A DNA stretch of 64,000 nucleotides from Ignelater luminosus. Its lineage: Eukaryota > Arthropoda > Insecta > Coleoptera > Elateridae. Position 1 is the first letter of the stretch. Every line of letters begins with the position of its first letter. The translations under genes were made by a program, and so were the position numbers. Below are positions 26,314 to 38,150 of this stretch, in pieces. The notes beneath the pieces were generated by a model. It searched no databases. It saw only the letters and a program-made list of their open reading frames with translations, and had not been told where the DNA came from. The stretch spans positions 206,634 through 270,633 of the forward strand of contig VTPC01089976.1 of the NCBI GenBank assembly GCA_011009095.1, written 5' to 3'.

Positions 26314-27749
26314 GTAAGTTCTGAATCGCTTAGAAAAGTGTTTTACAACTATATCGAAGTTCTATTAGTCAGTTCTCTTTGGTCACCAACATTCAAGAAA
26401 AATAATTATTTTTTACAACTGTTAGGATAGATAGTAGAGTGAGTTAGGTCTGATTGAGGTCGAGTTAGATTTTACCTGGTTGGAGTTTTGAATTGTCTGG
26501 TATCTATTTTAGCACATTCTAAAATTTAATATTCAAGGGGGCACAATTCAAGATAGGTACCTTTATGCCAATTTGAAAAAATTATTGTAGAGATTTTATT
26601 CACTTTTTTGGAGGTGTTCAACAGGGTAAGGTGCTTGGACCACTGTTATTTATACTTTGTAAGTCTTCACATATATTTAATTATGAATGTTCTTTTCATG
26701 GATTCTACATAATATTCGCTAGATTTTTTTGCAATATACCCTGAATACCTTCTAACATTCAAGTATTGCACTCTAATGCATTGATTGCTATTTTGCAATA
26801 CTATGCAAATTACAGTTGCATAATGAACTAAAACAAAATTATTAATTTTTCACGTTTCAATTAATTATAAAATATCCAACTCTCAATTTCTATGTTACCA
26901 TCGTTAAAACCGTTTACTTTTAATTAACAGAATTTTACGGTAGATCTGTTCATACCATCAAGCCTTTTAGGTTAAATTAAAACATTTATGCTATTTTTAA
27001 TCTGTTAATCTTCATTTTGCAAATTACAATGTTTATAAGAAGGCGTTAATTTATCCTGACTTTATCTACGGAAAACTCACATTTGTATATATATTTTTTT
27101 ACTTAATTAAAAAAAAGTAAACAAAATCTCTTTTATAACAGAACTTAATGATGTCTGTGTGTTTGTGAATAAATTATGCGAAAATGAAAAGCTGTAACTT
27201 ATGTAGCAATACTAATAGTTACCATAAAATTAACATCGTCTTATATAACAACATTCAGAATGACCTTAATTACGGACATTTGTTGCTGATAATTAATTTT
27301 TATGAATGAAAAAAGATTACCTTCCCCTTTATGTAATGTATCTTCCACAAGTAATATTGGTGGTAATTATCATAACTTCATTCTTTCGTTTTTTTTTTTT
27401 TGTTAATTTACAACCTTTACATTTGAAAAAATCACGAAATAAAATAACACAGTTTTTTAGTACATCTGGAGTTAGTTTTTCTACATTAATTAATTTCAAG
27501 GTAGATATACGCATATAACAAATCTAAAGCAGAACAGTCTCGTAACCTCAATTAAGACTCCGCGCTTCCTGTACATAAATCAAAACGTTATCCTGTAATA
27601 TGACGTCTTGTATTTCCAATACGAATTCGTTAATCAAGCGAGTAAGACAGTTAGGTTAATTAATGCGCCATTTCGTTAATAATAACTCCTTAGCCATCTG
27701 AAATTCTAAACCATCATCAGCAACATCAATAAGAAGTAGCCGTTGTTAT

Positions 27750-28260
27750 TGTGATTTGGTCCAGTATACGGGCAGCGAGGCAAAGGGAAAGAAACACTGG
27801 AGGCAGGTCGCCTCAAGCGCAGGAATGCCGTCAGGCAAGTGCACGCCCTGGCCCCAACTCCCCTCGTCAAGGCACGGTCCAAGACACCCAGCATCCATGT
27901 CCCCACTTATCGTTCACGTCTTTCCTCTCTAATCAACATCTACATACATACGCAATAACATTAGCGAAGTTAGAACTTGGGACCGCTACCTCGATCTGAT
28001 ATAAAACAGATTAATGTTCCCCGGTAGGAGAATACAGGGTCACTTGAGGACACTTTACATACTTTTGAAATAAATTAGGTATGCAGAAAATATTTATTTC
28101 TAGTGCTATTACAAAATGACCTATATTAAGCATTTTCCCTCCATTTTCCAGCAAAGTGTGGAGCCCTGTAACTCGCAGCCCACACGTGTTGTGGCCTCAC
28201 GTGCCCTACCTTGACCGACACCTGTTATTATTCCGTCAAGTGGGTATCATCGTACTTAAA
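27750..28260. other. Two GC-rich intronic blocks, candidate regulatory region
   Basis: Two blocks (about 27760-27905 and 28145-28245) stand out from the AT-rich intron. The first is open in several frames on both strands, as expected from GC richness; none gives a recognisable domain or a convincing pair of splice sites. The second carries two CACGTG E-boxes about 12 bp apart (near 28186 and 28198). A conserved enhancer, an alternative promoter or a non-coding exon are all possible. This is compositional evidence only. Confidence 0.3.
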
Positions 28261-29112
28261 CATGGACGTGGTGGTCTTCCTCGAGACAAAATTGCATAGC
28301 GCTTTGTAATTTACTAGGCGATGATCTAATGTCAAGGATATTACCTCTGCCAGAGAGTATCATTTTTCTATAAAACAGTTACGTCATCCTGGTAGTAATC
28401 CTTCGTGATGTGTAAAGTGCCGAAGCGGTTTTTAAAATCATAAATTCTTTATCTGGTTTATTGGAAAACACGGATTTATTATAGATCGCACAAAGTTGTT
28501 CGGTACTCGTTTAACACGTAATATACTTCCACGGGAAATTAACTTTAACGTTGTAAAGCCTTTCACATGTCTTTGCTGTTTCATAATTTTCTGCTTTCAT
28601 GTACGGTTAAAGTACGATGTTTAATATAATGTTCACGCATGAGTACAATATAATTGGAAATTTCAGTGATTTCAATGCTAGGTCAAATAACAAACTGGAT
28701 ATTGGTAAAACTGAGAATTTAATTATAACTTTTTAAATGTTAAAGCTATTATAAAATGTGACCGCAATTAATTTTAAGAATAGTGTAACCAGATATGCAT
28801 TTAAATTCTTTTTTCCTGAGAAATCGTAATTTTTTATTGGCGAAACTTTTATGAGTAAGTCCTGCAATATTTTATATTGTGTAGTTTACAGAATAATTAG
28901 AAGACAATTTATGGAAACTGTTGAAATAAGAAACATTTCTAATTGATTTATTTCTTAGACTATCATTTTTATAGTTTTTCTCTTCTTAAAACCGTTTAGT
29001 ATAACAACCTTGAGAAATCATTTTGATATAATTAGAAATTGAAATAATTTTGTGTAGATCTTGTGACCAAAATGGAAGTAGAAATAATATTTTTTTGTTA
29101 GAACGTAGCACA

Positions 29113-29206
29113 CAGGGCCGGATTAGTACAATTGGGCATCTTAGACTGATAACAATTTGAGACACTAGGCTTCAGCTTAGTCTTTCTATTGGATAGTATG
29201 GCCCTG
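29113..29206. mobile_element. Short hAT-type MITE
   Basis: A 94-bp unit begins CAGGGCCGGATTA and ends GGCCCTG, giving short terminal inverted repeats of the type seen on non-autonomous hAT elements. The flanking octamers, gtagcaca (29105-29112) and ttagtaca (29207-29214), agree at 6 of 8 positions, consistent with a decayed 8-bp target duplication. It has no coding capacity. Confidence 0.6.
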
Positions 29207-29490
29207 TTAGTACAAACCTTATTGTCATGGTTTTGTCTAGTATAAGATTAACTTCCATTTGTGCAAATTGAATAGATTCTAGATATAATTATAGTGTGGG
29301 AAAAACTTTTCTCATACAAGATGCAAACGCTCAGCGTTCTCTCTTCATATAAAAACTTTTTTTTCTACTTTAAATCACAATAGCATTTTTAGTTTTCTTT
29401 TGTACTTGAGTCTCTATTGATATTGATTGCGGGAGGTTTTTTCTGATTTTAAAGAGATACCAGTTTGTGCCTAACGAAAGAACCGTTTTT

Positions 29491-29890
29491 NNNNNNNNNN
29501 NNNNNNNNNNNNNNNNNNNNNNNNNNNNNNNNNNNNNNNNNNNNNNNNNNNNNNNNNNNNNNNNNNNNNNNNNNNNNNNNNNNNNNNNNNNNNNNNNNNN
29601 NNNNNNNNNNNNNNNNNNNNNNNNNNNNNNNNNNNNNNNNNNNNNNNNNNNNNNNNNNNNNNNNNNNNNNNNNNNNNNNNNNNNNNNNNNNNNNNNNNNN
29701 NNNNNNNNNNNNNNNNNNNNNNNNNNNNNNNNNNNNNNNNNNNNNNNNNNNNNNNNNNNNNNNNNNNNNNNNNNNNNNNNNNNNNNNNNNNNNNNNNNNN
29801 NNNNNNNNNNNNNNNNNNNNNNNNNNNNNNNNNNNNNNNNNNNNNNNNNNNNNNNNNNNNNNNNNNNNNNNNNNNNNNNNNNNNNNNNNN
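29491..29890. other. Assembly gap (400 N)
   Basis: A run of 400 unknown bases. ORFs crossing it are artefacts. It abuts the Gypsy-type relic on its right, so a repeated retrotransposon is the likely reason the assembly broke here. Confidence 1.
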
Positions 29891-30237
29891 CATCTAGCCG
29901 AAATCATAAAGATGCAAGTTTCATCGTGACTGATACGTTCAAAAAGTACTTAGAAGTCTTAAAAGAAGTACACCAAAAATTAAATTTTGGGAAATATAAC
30001 TTCCCTCGTCTCAGCCTAAAATACCTCAGGCATAAAAAAAGACAACAATTTGTAGGGATTTGTTTTTGGTATTGTAGGTTCGTTGCAGGCTTTGTAGCAC
30101 TTGTTGCTTTTCTCAGCGATTTATCTCAAGGCCGAAACAATCAATCTGTCTTCTCGAGTATTGCAGCTGACAAGACCTTTGAAAACATCAAATATTGCTT
30201 AGTCATTGTTACTATTTTAGCCACTCTAAGATTTTAA
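29891..30237 (+). mobile_element. Truncated Gypsy-type LTR retrotransposon pol relic (reverse transcriptase end)
   Basis: One open + strand frame (about 115 codons) leaves the gap and ends in a stop at 30235-30237. It follows the end of a Ty3/Gypsy reverse transcriptase into the RT/RNase H linker. TFKKYLEVLKEVHQKL corresponds to the hTFEEHLxHLxxVxxRL region, KYNFPRLSLKYL to the KCxFxxxxxxYLGH region, and QFVGICFWYCRFVAGF to the family's FLGxxxYYRRFIxxF segment. The catalytic YxDD motif would lie inside the gap. The YLGH glycine is replaced (YLRH) and some linker is missing. RNase H and integrase were not recognisable downstream, and no LTR was found. It is a decayed fragment. Confidence 0.72.
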
Positions 30238-33181
30238 TAGGGGCGTTGCGTGAGAGAACGAATAGCCTGTTGCATTTTTTAACAAGTCCTTGAGTTTTGA
30301 ATGAACACAATTGCAATGTTGCAGATTCAAGACAGATGCTTGTGCAGACGTTTGTCTTAGTATGCAATAACCAAGAAGTTAAAACCATGACTTGCACATA
30401 CTCTTCTTATAAAATATATTTTTTATGCAATGCAGAATTATGTTGTGTTGTTTTAGAATTGTCGGTCAATCATATGAGAATCAATTTGGAAACCTATATC
30501 GCTTATAAAATATTGATAATCTCGCAAATGTGGTATCTGAGGCTTAATTATTTATATTCCACGAGTTGACAGGGCTATTTAAGCCATCTTAAGGGTTCAA
30601 GGAGTAGATGTTTCAAAAAATAAATCTTTGGCAACTTTTGCGCATTTTTTACATGGTCTTCTTCTTCCTAATTGGAAAAGATGTGTTTTGATACTCATCA
30701 ATGATGAACAGCTTGGCTTCACAGCTATTTTATCTTTTGATCTACAAGTCGCCAAAATTCAAGTTTTGCCTTTTTTGGTGGCTAGGCCAGAAAATGTTTT
30801 TAACGGTTTGTATACAACATAAACCAACAACAAGTTAAATACGACTTGATAGTTACATTGGTGAGAATCTTGCAAGTTTGTTCAAAAACCATCTTGAAGT
30901 CTTGATACTTGCCATAAGTTTCGCAAAGAAAGGAAGGATGGTTTTTTGGATGTTCAGATAAAATTGAAAAAACGAGTCTCATACTTTAATGCCATAGAGG
31001 GATGAAATTTTCTTTTAGAGACAAAATCGATTAGCTTAGTGTCCTTTCGAATTGAGAGTTTATGCGATGGCATTTCAAACAAATTACAGTCATTAGCTAC
31101 CTTTTAATTGCCACATCACAACAAGAACGAAAAACTGTGATAATCCAATGTGTGAAGCACGCTGCAATTAAGACGTTTATGTTTTTTCTGTCCAGATATT
31201 TGATATTTGTTTTTGCTTTCAGGCCTACACATTGTACGATTGGTATTAGATATCAACTTAAATTGTTTTTTTATGAGAAATTAGAATTTTGTCTCATTGG
31301 CTTAATTTTTTATGCATGCGAGATGTAAAAACAAAACCGATAAATCCGAACATGGCTTTTATTAATTACTTATACAAACAAAAAAAAAATAACACCGTGT
31401 TATTTGGGTATTTTATACACTTGACCTATATAATCCAACTAAAATTTTTAATTACTACAAGATAGTTTAAAACCCACACTTAACACGTTTTCGCCGCTTT
31501 CGGCTTTTCTAAGAGAAATTTTGTATAACAAATTTTTGGACAATAAATAAAAGTGTTAGATTTATGTACCTTTGGAGACTGTATCCATAAATCTTCCCAA
31601 AAAATATAAATAAATTTAAAAGATCAGTTGTCTTAATTTATTAGCATTTTAAAATTTTTGCAATAAAAAAATAATTAAACTCTTTTTTCTTACTGGTTAT
31701 AAAAACATAAATAACGTTGGAAAACGGAAAATCTCCTGACTTTCTGTTCTAGATATTTTTAGATTAATTCTTTTTTTATGTTTTTTACGAGGTATAGAAT
31801 CTAAAGATCAGTAGTTTTTTAATCCTCAAAGGAAATATTTGATGAATTTGATTTTTCCCCTTGCAAAGGGTCAATATATTTGAAAGATATTTAAAAATAC
31901 TTTACATGGCAGAAACATGAGGATCCCCCACGAATAGAAAATCATGATACTATTTTCTGTTGGATTATCTTCTACCAGGAAATAGCAGAAAAATGTAGTT
32001 TACATTTATTCATAGCAGGTATTAGTCGTTTGATATATGTTCCTGTTATTGATTGCTGCAAAAGACATTAATCAGTTGCGGGTGTTCGGTATTTATGCAA
32101 GTAATGTACTAACTGAATAAAAAGAAGACTAAAACACTCTCGTATCTTATTATTAATCATAATCACACTATAATAGTCTAACAGTTATTATTAATATGGA
32201 AAAATTTAATTTAGATTTTAACTTCAAATGTCAGTACAAGACCTACCAAATGAATGGAATTTGTAATGCAATTTTTCACACCTACGCATACATTGTAAAA
32301 GTATAAGAAGCTGCAAATGAAAAACCCCATGCAAGTGATGACATATCGTTCTTCTCACGTCCCCTTAACCCACTCCGAATCTGAACATAGCAATTACGTA
32401 TGTAAATTTGAAAAATTACATTTATCTAATTTTTTTAATTTCACTCCAGGCCTTTTTATTATATACACCCACATAAAATTGGAACGTTTTTTATAGAGAA
32501 TGTATAACAAATGTATTACAATAAATCCGCTGTATAATCCTCTTTGTTTGTCACCGTTTCTATTTGTAATTATTATTTAATAATAATAAATACTTACACC
32601 TTCAACCATCTAATCTTAAGAGATCAATGCTAAGATAGCGCATTAAAATCCGTTAAGTGAGTATAAATATTTCGTAATATTAAACTTGTATTTGCTAAGC
32701 TCAATGACCGAAAAGCCGTAGTGCTCAGCTGGAAGTTCTTGTATTATTGTTAATGTTACAATGATCATTTTGCAACTAGTCGTGATCACTTTTTTTCATG
32801 CACTTAACAGCTTTTATAATACGAGAAAAAAGCCTCAATAGAACTTCACGTGGATTCTTTATTGCAACGATAACTACCATCCTATATCTGTATCTATTTT
32901 CTAGATCTAATAATAAAGCACTTTGCCGGGTTTTTAAACAAGCAAACACAATCTTTTTGATAAACTGTTTGAAAATTGATTGATGACGAGGAGAGAATTC
33001 GTAATGCAATCAATTCAATTTTATAAATCTATCAGAATATTGAAAGAGTGGAAGTTTTCGCATCATTTGTTTTGTTTTTAAGTTATTGTGTTTTTGACAT
33101 GAGTGGAAGTGGCAATTTAAATGAGCAATTACATAAATGGCTTATAATAAAAAAACTATCTAGTAAATGGAAACTCACCTG

Positions 33182-33202
33182 AACAACAACAACAACAACA
33201 AC
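33182..33202. repeat. (AAC)7 microsatellite
   Basis: Seven perfect AAC units in non-coding sequence. Confidence 0.9.
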
Positions 33203-34045
33203 CTTTAAAAAGCTTATAACATCATTTAGTTTTGAGAGAACTACAAGGTTAAAAACTTGTTGGTAATTAGGAATAATACGCGTGATCTATAATGGAGAAT
33301 TAAATCAAAATCGAATGATCTCAATGAACCAAAATGTTTTCAATTCTGTCATGTCTTAACTACTGTTTGATTTGATTGAGTTAATTGCTTGTATTTTCGC
33401 TGTCTGTTTTACTTTTGAGTTAGTCTGTAGTTCCTATAAAATGTTTGTTTTTGTACTGGTTTAATAGCAACAAAAATTTTTGAGCGCCTCCACCAAATGT
33501 TACGGTATCACTTGGGATGATACTTAAACGAAAATTCGAAAAGATAGAAAATAATTTTCATGCAACTCAGAAGCTTTATGGATTAATTAGAAATCTACAT
33601 CATTTTTATTAGCACAATCTTTTACTTTAATAGAATGACATGCTTCTTGCATCTAACACTATTAGGTGTTAACTAAAACATCGATTTGTGAAAACTATCA
33701 GTGCAAGAAAATACAGGAAAAAGTTCTTTAATCTCACAAAAGCTAGATCTGCCCAATTATTAATTTCGGCATGAAACCGGAGTCTTTTTAGATTTATTCA
33801 CATAGTTTCTTCTACAGTGTGTCGCTTTCACCATGTAAAATATAAAAGTCGTTTGTTTGGACACATAATCTTCTTTGTATTAGCTATCAAAAAGCTGCAA
33901 TATTAATCTTACAAGTTTATCGAAAGAATTCTTGAATTATCAGAAAAACATATTACCGACATTTTTAGAGGAAATCTGATGGTAGACCGTGTCTAGGGAT
34001 GTTTGCCTTAAATCTAAATTATGAAAAATCAAAATTCTATTACAA

Positions 34046-34720
34046 GGTAATGAAGCAGAAACACAAGAGAACAGAAAATCGAAATATTATTGTATCTAGA
34101 ATTCTTCAGATTTTGAGAAACTATATTTTCTGATTCCAGGAAAAGCAATTTTGTATTGGAAACAAAACTAAAAAATAGAAATAAGAAATGAGAAGAGGAA
34201 GAAGAAAAGATATGCTGCTTTTAGTAGCAGAAGTAGATACTACTAGAACCATTATGGCAATAAGGCAGAACAGAAAGTTAAAAGATCAGAGTATTTGTTG
34301 TTCTTCATTTTTTAAAGAATTTTATGTTCTGATGCTATGCTAGAAAAACAATTTTTGTATTGGAGGAAAGGCTAAAAAAAGAAATAAAATGAGAAGAGGG
34401 AAACAAAAGGAAGATGTGGTGTACACGAGAAATTTGCAATCTTAACCACTACTTGTTTCTAGTAATCATTATGAACAAGGCAATGAAGCAAAAACAAAAA
34501 AGAATAGAAAGTCAAAAGATCAGTGTATCTGAAGTTTTTGTGTTAGAAGCAAAACTGGAGAGCAGGAAAAGATACGAGAAGCTGAAGAAAAGGAAGATGT
34601 GGTGTGTCTGCATATATCTTAATCTTACCATTATTTCTCTCTGGTATCACATAAAATGTCATCAGAACTATTTAGCTGTCATGGAATAGAATAGAGTAAC
34701 AGAAAGTCAGAAATTTGATT
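34046..34720. repeat. Degenerate tandem repeat, unit about 205-225 bp
   Basis: A purine-rich phrase of the form GG(T/C)AATAAG(A)GCA...ACAGAAAGT..AAAGATCAG recurs at 34046, 34256, 34479 and 34683 (spacings 210, 223 and 204 bp). Between copies, shared phrases include GTATTGGA..AAA(A/G)CTAAAAAA and GAAGATGTGGTGT. The copies are strongly diverged. The 91-codon ORF within (34414-34689) is composed of this repeat and looks non-functional. Confidence 0.6.
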
Positions 34721-37700
34721 TATCTGGAGTTCTTAATTCTTCGGAAAAGAAGAAAGAAAGATGTCTTTCATTCCTTAGTTTTTTGCAGCATTTGATTTTC
34801 CGAACTCAGAGGAATTCAAGGGTTGGAGAAAAGATCAATAAGAAAAGACAGAAAGAAGATTAAAAGTATGAAATACTTGTAATTGTTAATTCTTCTTACA
34901 CTGATGCCAAAAAACATGGGTCAGCAAAAAGCATAATAACAAGTAAACGGAAAGCAATCTTGCATTCATCGTACCTTTGTGGCCCCACAATAGATTAAAT
35001 ACTCTGAGAAAGCAAAGAACTGAAATAATAAAGAAGAAACCTTGGCAAAGACTTTTTGTAGTGATACTACTCTCCACAAAAGCATCCACCCATCTATTCT
35101 TCCGGGAAATATAAAAGATTGTGTATAAATGAAATAATCTAATTGATAACAATTCTGAGCTACTTTAAGGCTATTCCATCTAGTTTGAAAATTGTTTTAT
35201 GTAATGTACGTTAATTTGTATTTCTTTATCTAGAATAGGGTTTTCATTAAGACGTTTTAGATCTTTCTCAACTATATAGTGAACACATTTTGAACAAGAA
35301 ACAAAAGATGGCGTGTCGTTATTCTAAAGAGAACTTCAAAGACAAAATGTGATTAGGTTTTCCAGTAGTTCAGACTTTAATTAAACTTATTTGATTTTTT
35401 TAAAACAAGGTTTTAATCCAACTAGATTTTTATTAAAATACGAAAACGTCGAAATTTCTTTGGTGTTTTGATTTGAGCACAATTTAACAATACTTTTAGG
35501 AACTTCGTTTAAAAATACTGAAGTAAAATCAATTTTAGTCTAAATCTTTCTAGATTTAGCATCCTGAGGTTTCCGTATTTTCCAAGAAATATAATTCTAA
35601 AAGAAAAACTTAGATTATAAGGATTACATATGGAAGAAATGCAGAATAATTTTTCAACAACATTAAACAAGAAAACCTTTTGGTGTATTTGCCCACGTAC
35701 GAAAGCCTCTGAAAGTATAGGGTGAGACTTTTTAAGAACTCTATGTTTCCATGCCCAACTTTATGCATCACTTTTTAAATTTGTCAACTTGCTTTGTCGC
35801 TTTTGATACCTATAGTTTGTTCTTATTTCCGTAGTTATTTTTATATTTTCCCTAACTATAATGGACACGTTATAAATCTGCTTTTGTGTAGACAAAATTT
35901 TAAGAATTCAAGTTCTAACAATAATTGATTCTAATTAATGGTAAATTAGTCCATATTCTTCAAAAGTCGTCTAATCACCACAAAATTTATGCAAATATGC
36001 CAACTTCTTGAATATTTATTTTGGTTGGTGATAAATAAGTAGGACAGGTATACAACATAAAAGCTGGAGCATCAAAAGTCAAATCTTTCTTCCTAGCACA
36101 AAACTACGAATTTCATTATTTTTAATGAGTTTTTTGCTATCAGCATATCTTCCGAATTGGATTTATCAAATATTTATCCAGTGTAAAAGAATATTACGCA
36201 TTAATAAAGCATGTGACGCAGATTTAACGCACTATTAAATGTTTTCGTCGAAGAGCCTTTACATAACCTAAAAATTAAATTTCAAGTCCATTTTTTGCGT
36301 TTCCTCTATTATTTTTTTGTTTGTTTTAAATTAAAATAGATTGAAACCTAAATTGTAACAAAAACTATGGAAATTATAATATCCTTTACGCATGTACTGT
36401 TAATATTATTCAGCTTAAGAAGTCTTCATAGTTGCATATCTAATAATGTATTGCTATATCTAGTAATTATGTAGTTAGGTATTTGCGATTTCAGAAAAGT
36501 ATTTACTGAAAATTATTACGTTTCAATCTGTTGATTACTGTTAATTATAAGTTGTCTGATTTATTATTTTTATTATTATTAATATATTAATATTATGTGA
36601 GAATTTGCAAAATCTGGTGCATGAAATATCTTTTATTTCAGATGAAGGTACCTAACGTTGATTTTGGAAAAGAGTAGAAAGGTTGATGAAGATTGCACAA
36701 AACAAAGAAATGAAATAAACAAAGCTAAAATAATTTTCCAACAACCAGACCATTTATTACAATAATTATTTTCAGAGGGCGTTTATTCGCCGTACATCCA
36801 ACCATTACTTCCGACCTTGCTTTCTCTCTCTGTTTTACGCATACCTTTCCATTTCCACTCCTCTTTTCAAGTTCATTGTTTATATTGGTGATATTGCAAT
36901 ATTTAAAATTTTATCACCAGCTATACACAAATAACTGTGAATCCGCTAAATTAAAAAATCTTTATATGACAACCTCTTTTTATGTTTTCTTTTTCATAGA
37001 ATTTTATGTCTAGTTGTGTGGTCTTATGCATATTATTTTATGGTGTAGTAGTGATAATTTATTTAATGTTTTGAAGCTTTGTGGGTTAATATTTCAACAA
37101 TCAAGTTATATTTCAACATTTATTTTATTTTCGGTGTGTTATACTGTTAAGAAGTGTGGGGGTTTGCTATAAAATAGCAGTTAGTTGATCGGTTAAATTC
37201 CTAATTTAATTGGAATACTATACCCTAAAGTACTTACGAAATTGTTGGTGAAAACATAAACATACGATACTGAACAGCTTTTGTAACAAAATATGTTACT
37301 TACGTTAATGTAAACAAAAGCGCATTTTTTTTCTAGTAACAAGACCATTTATTACATGACACTCCTACATTCTGGTGTATAACATTTAAGACACCTCTTA
37401 TGAGTCTTCTAATATTTTCACCAAAATATCATGTTGAAATAACCAATTGCTCTTGAATAGTTGTTTCAATGATATTTTCCTTCTTCTTGGTATTTTATTG
37501 CATTCTTATTAAATAATAAACTAAGTATTACGGCATTAAGAAGATTTACTACTTTTTAACTATATTTGCTAGTGAAATTTTGAGTTAACCCAGCTGACTT
37601 ATTTTTATAACTCACACAGAAGTGATCTGTACTCATCTAAGTGTTCAATTAACGCTGATTTAAAATATAAGTAAATACGAAAATTTATTGTTTGTATGCA

Positions 37701-37721
37701 TGACATGGAAATTGCAATACC

Positions 37722-38150
37722 AAGAAGGAGTGCAAATTTGAGTGGCACAGAGTGGTATTCAACGATGATTTCGCTTCTGTTCGAAGGAAACGTGGAGAAA
37801 GGCGCCATCTTCAATTCTCTGTCGAAAGACCTGTGCACTAAATTGCTTGGGCATAGGCATCTATTGTTCATGGGAGTATATTCATCCAGGGCACATTGAC
37901 AGCCCGACGGTACATTCAGCGACTGAGAAATTCGCTTTCTTAGCGGCGATCTGTCACCAATTGAGCATGTGTGGGACATAACGAGGAGGAGATCGAGGAA
38001 CCTAGCTAACCCTCCACAGACGCTGAAAGCTCTCCAGCACGAATTGCAAGTTACTTAGAACACAGTACCTGAAGAAGACATCAATCGTCTGGTGAAATTC
38101 ATGCCATTGCTAGTGAGGTAGTGTGTAAATAACAAGGGCGGAGCCAACAC
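37722..38150 (+). mobile_element. Decayed Tc1-like transposase fragment with internal deletion
   Basis: The + strand translation shows EWHRVVFNDDF from 37740, which is the first catalytic region of Tc1-like transposases (family form EWxxVxFSDESRF). VRRKRGERRHLQFSVERPVH and then FIQGTLTARRYIQRL follow. After a deletion that removes the second catalytic Asp region (DNARPH), the C-terminus reads DLSPIEHVWD, RNLANPPQTLKALQHELQV, NTVPEEDINRLV and CVNNKGGANT. The family's third acidic residue (SPIEH) is present. In-frame stops (for example after PVH, after LQVT and after LLVR) and frame changes show it is dead. No inverted repeats were delimited. The homology is clear even though the copy is broken. 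Confidence 0.85.

Noticed and set aside
27706..27999. Overlapping ORFs on both strands in the GC-rich block
   Set aside because: GC-rich sequence is open in several frames. There is no domain and no paired splice sites, so it is kept only as a compositional feature.
29449..30237. Long ORFs crossing the N run
   Set aside because: They are open only because the N bases carry no stops. Only the part right of 29891 is real sequence, reported as a Gypsy-type relic.
30628..31328. Possible RNase H or integrase continuation of the Gypsy relic
   Set aside because: Short ORFs here show no reliable motif, so the element was not extended past 30237.
37605..37979. Minus-strand ORF of 124 codons
   Set aside because: Antisense shadow of the decayed Tc1-like transposase on the + strand.
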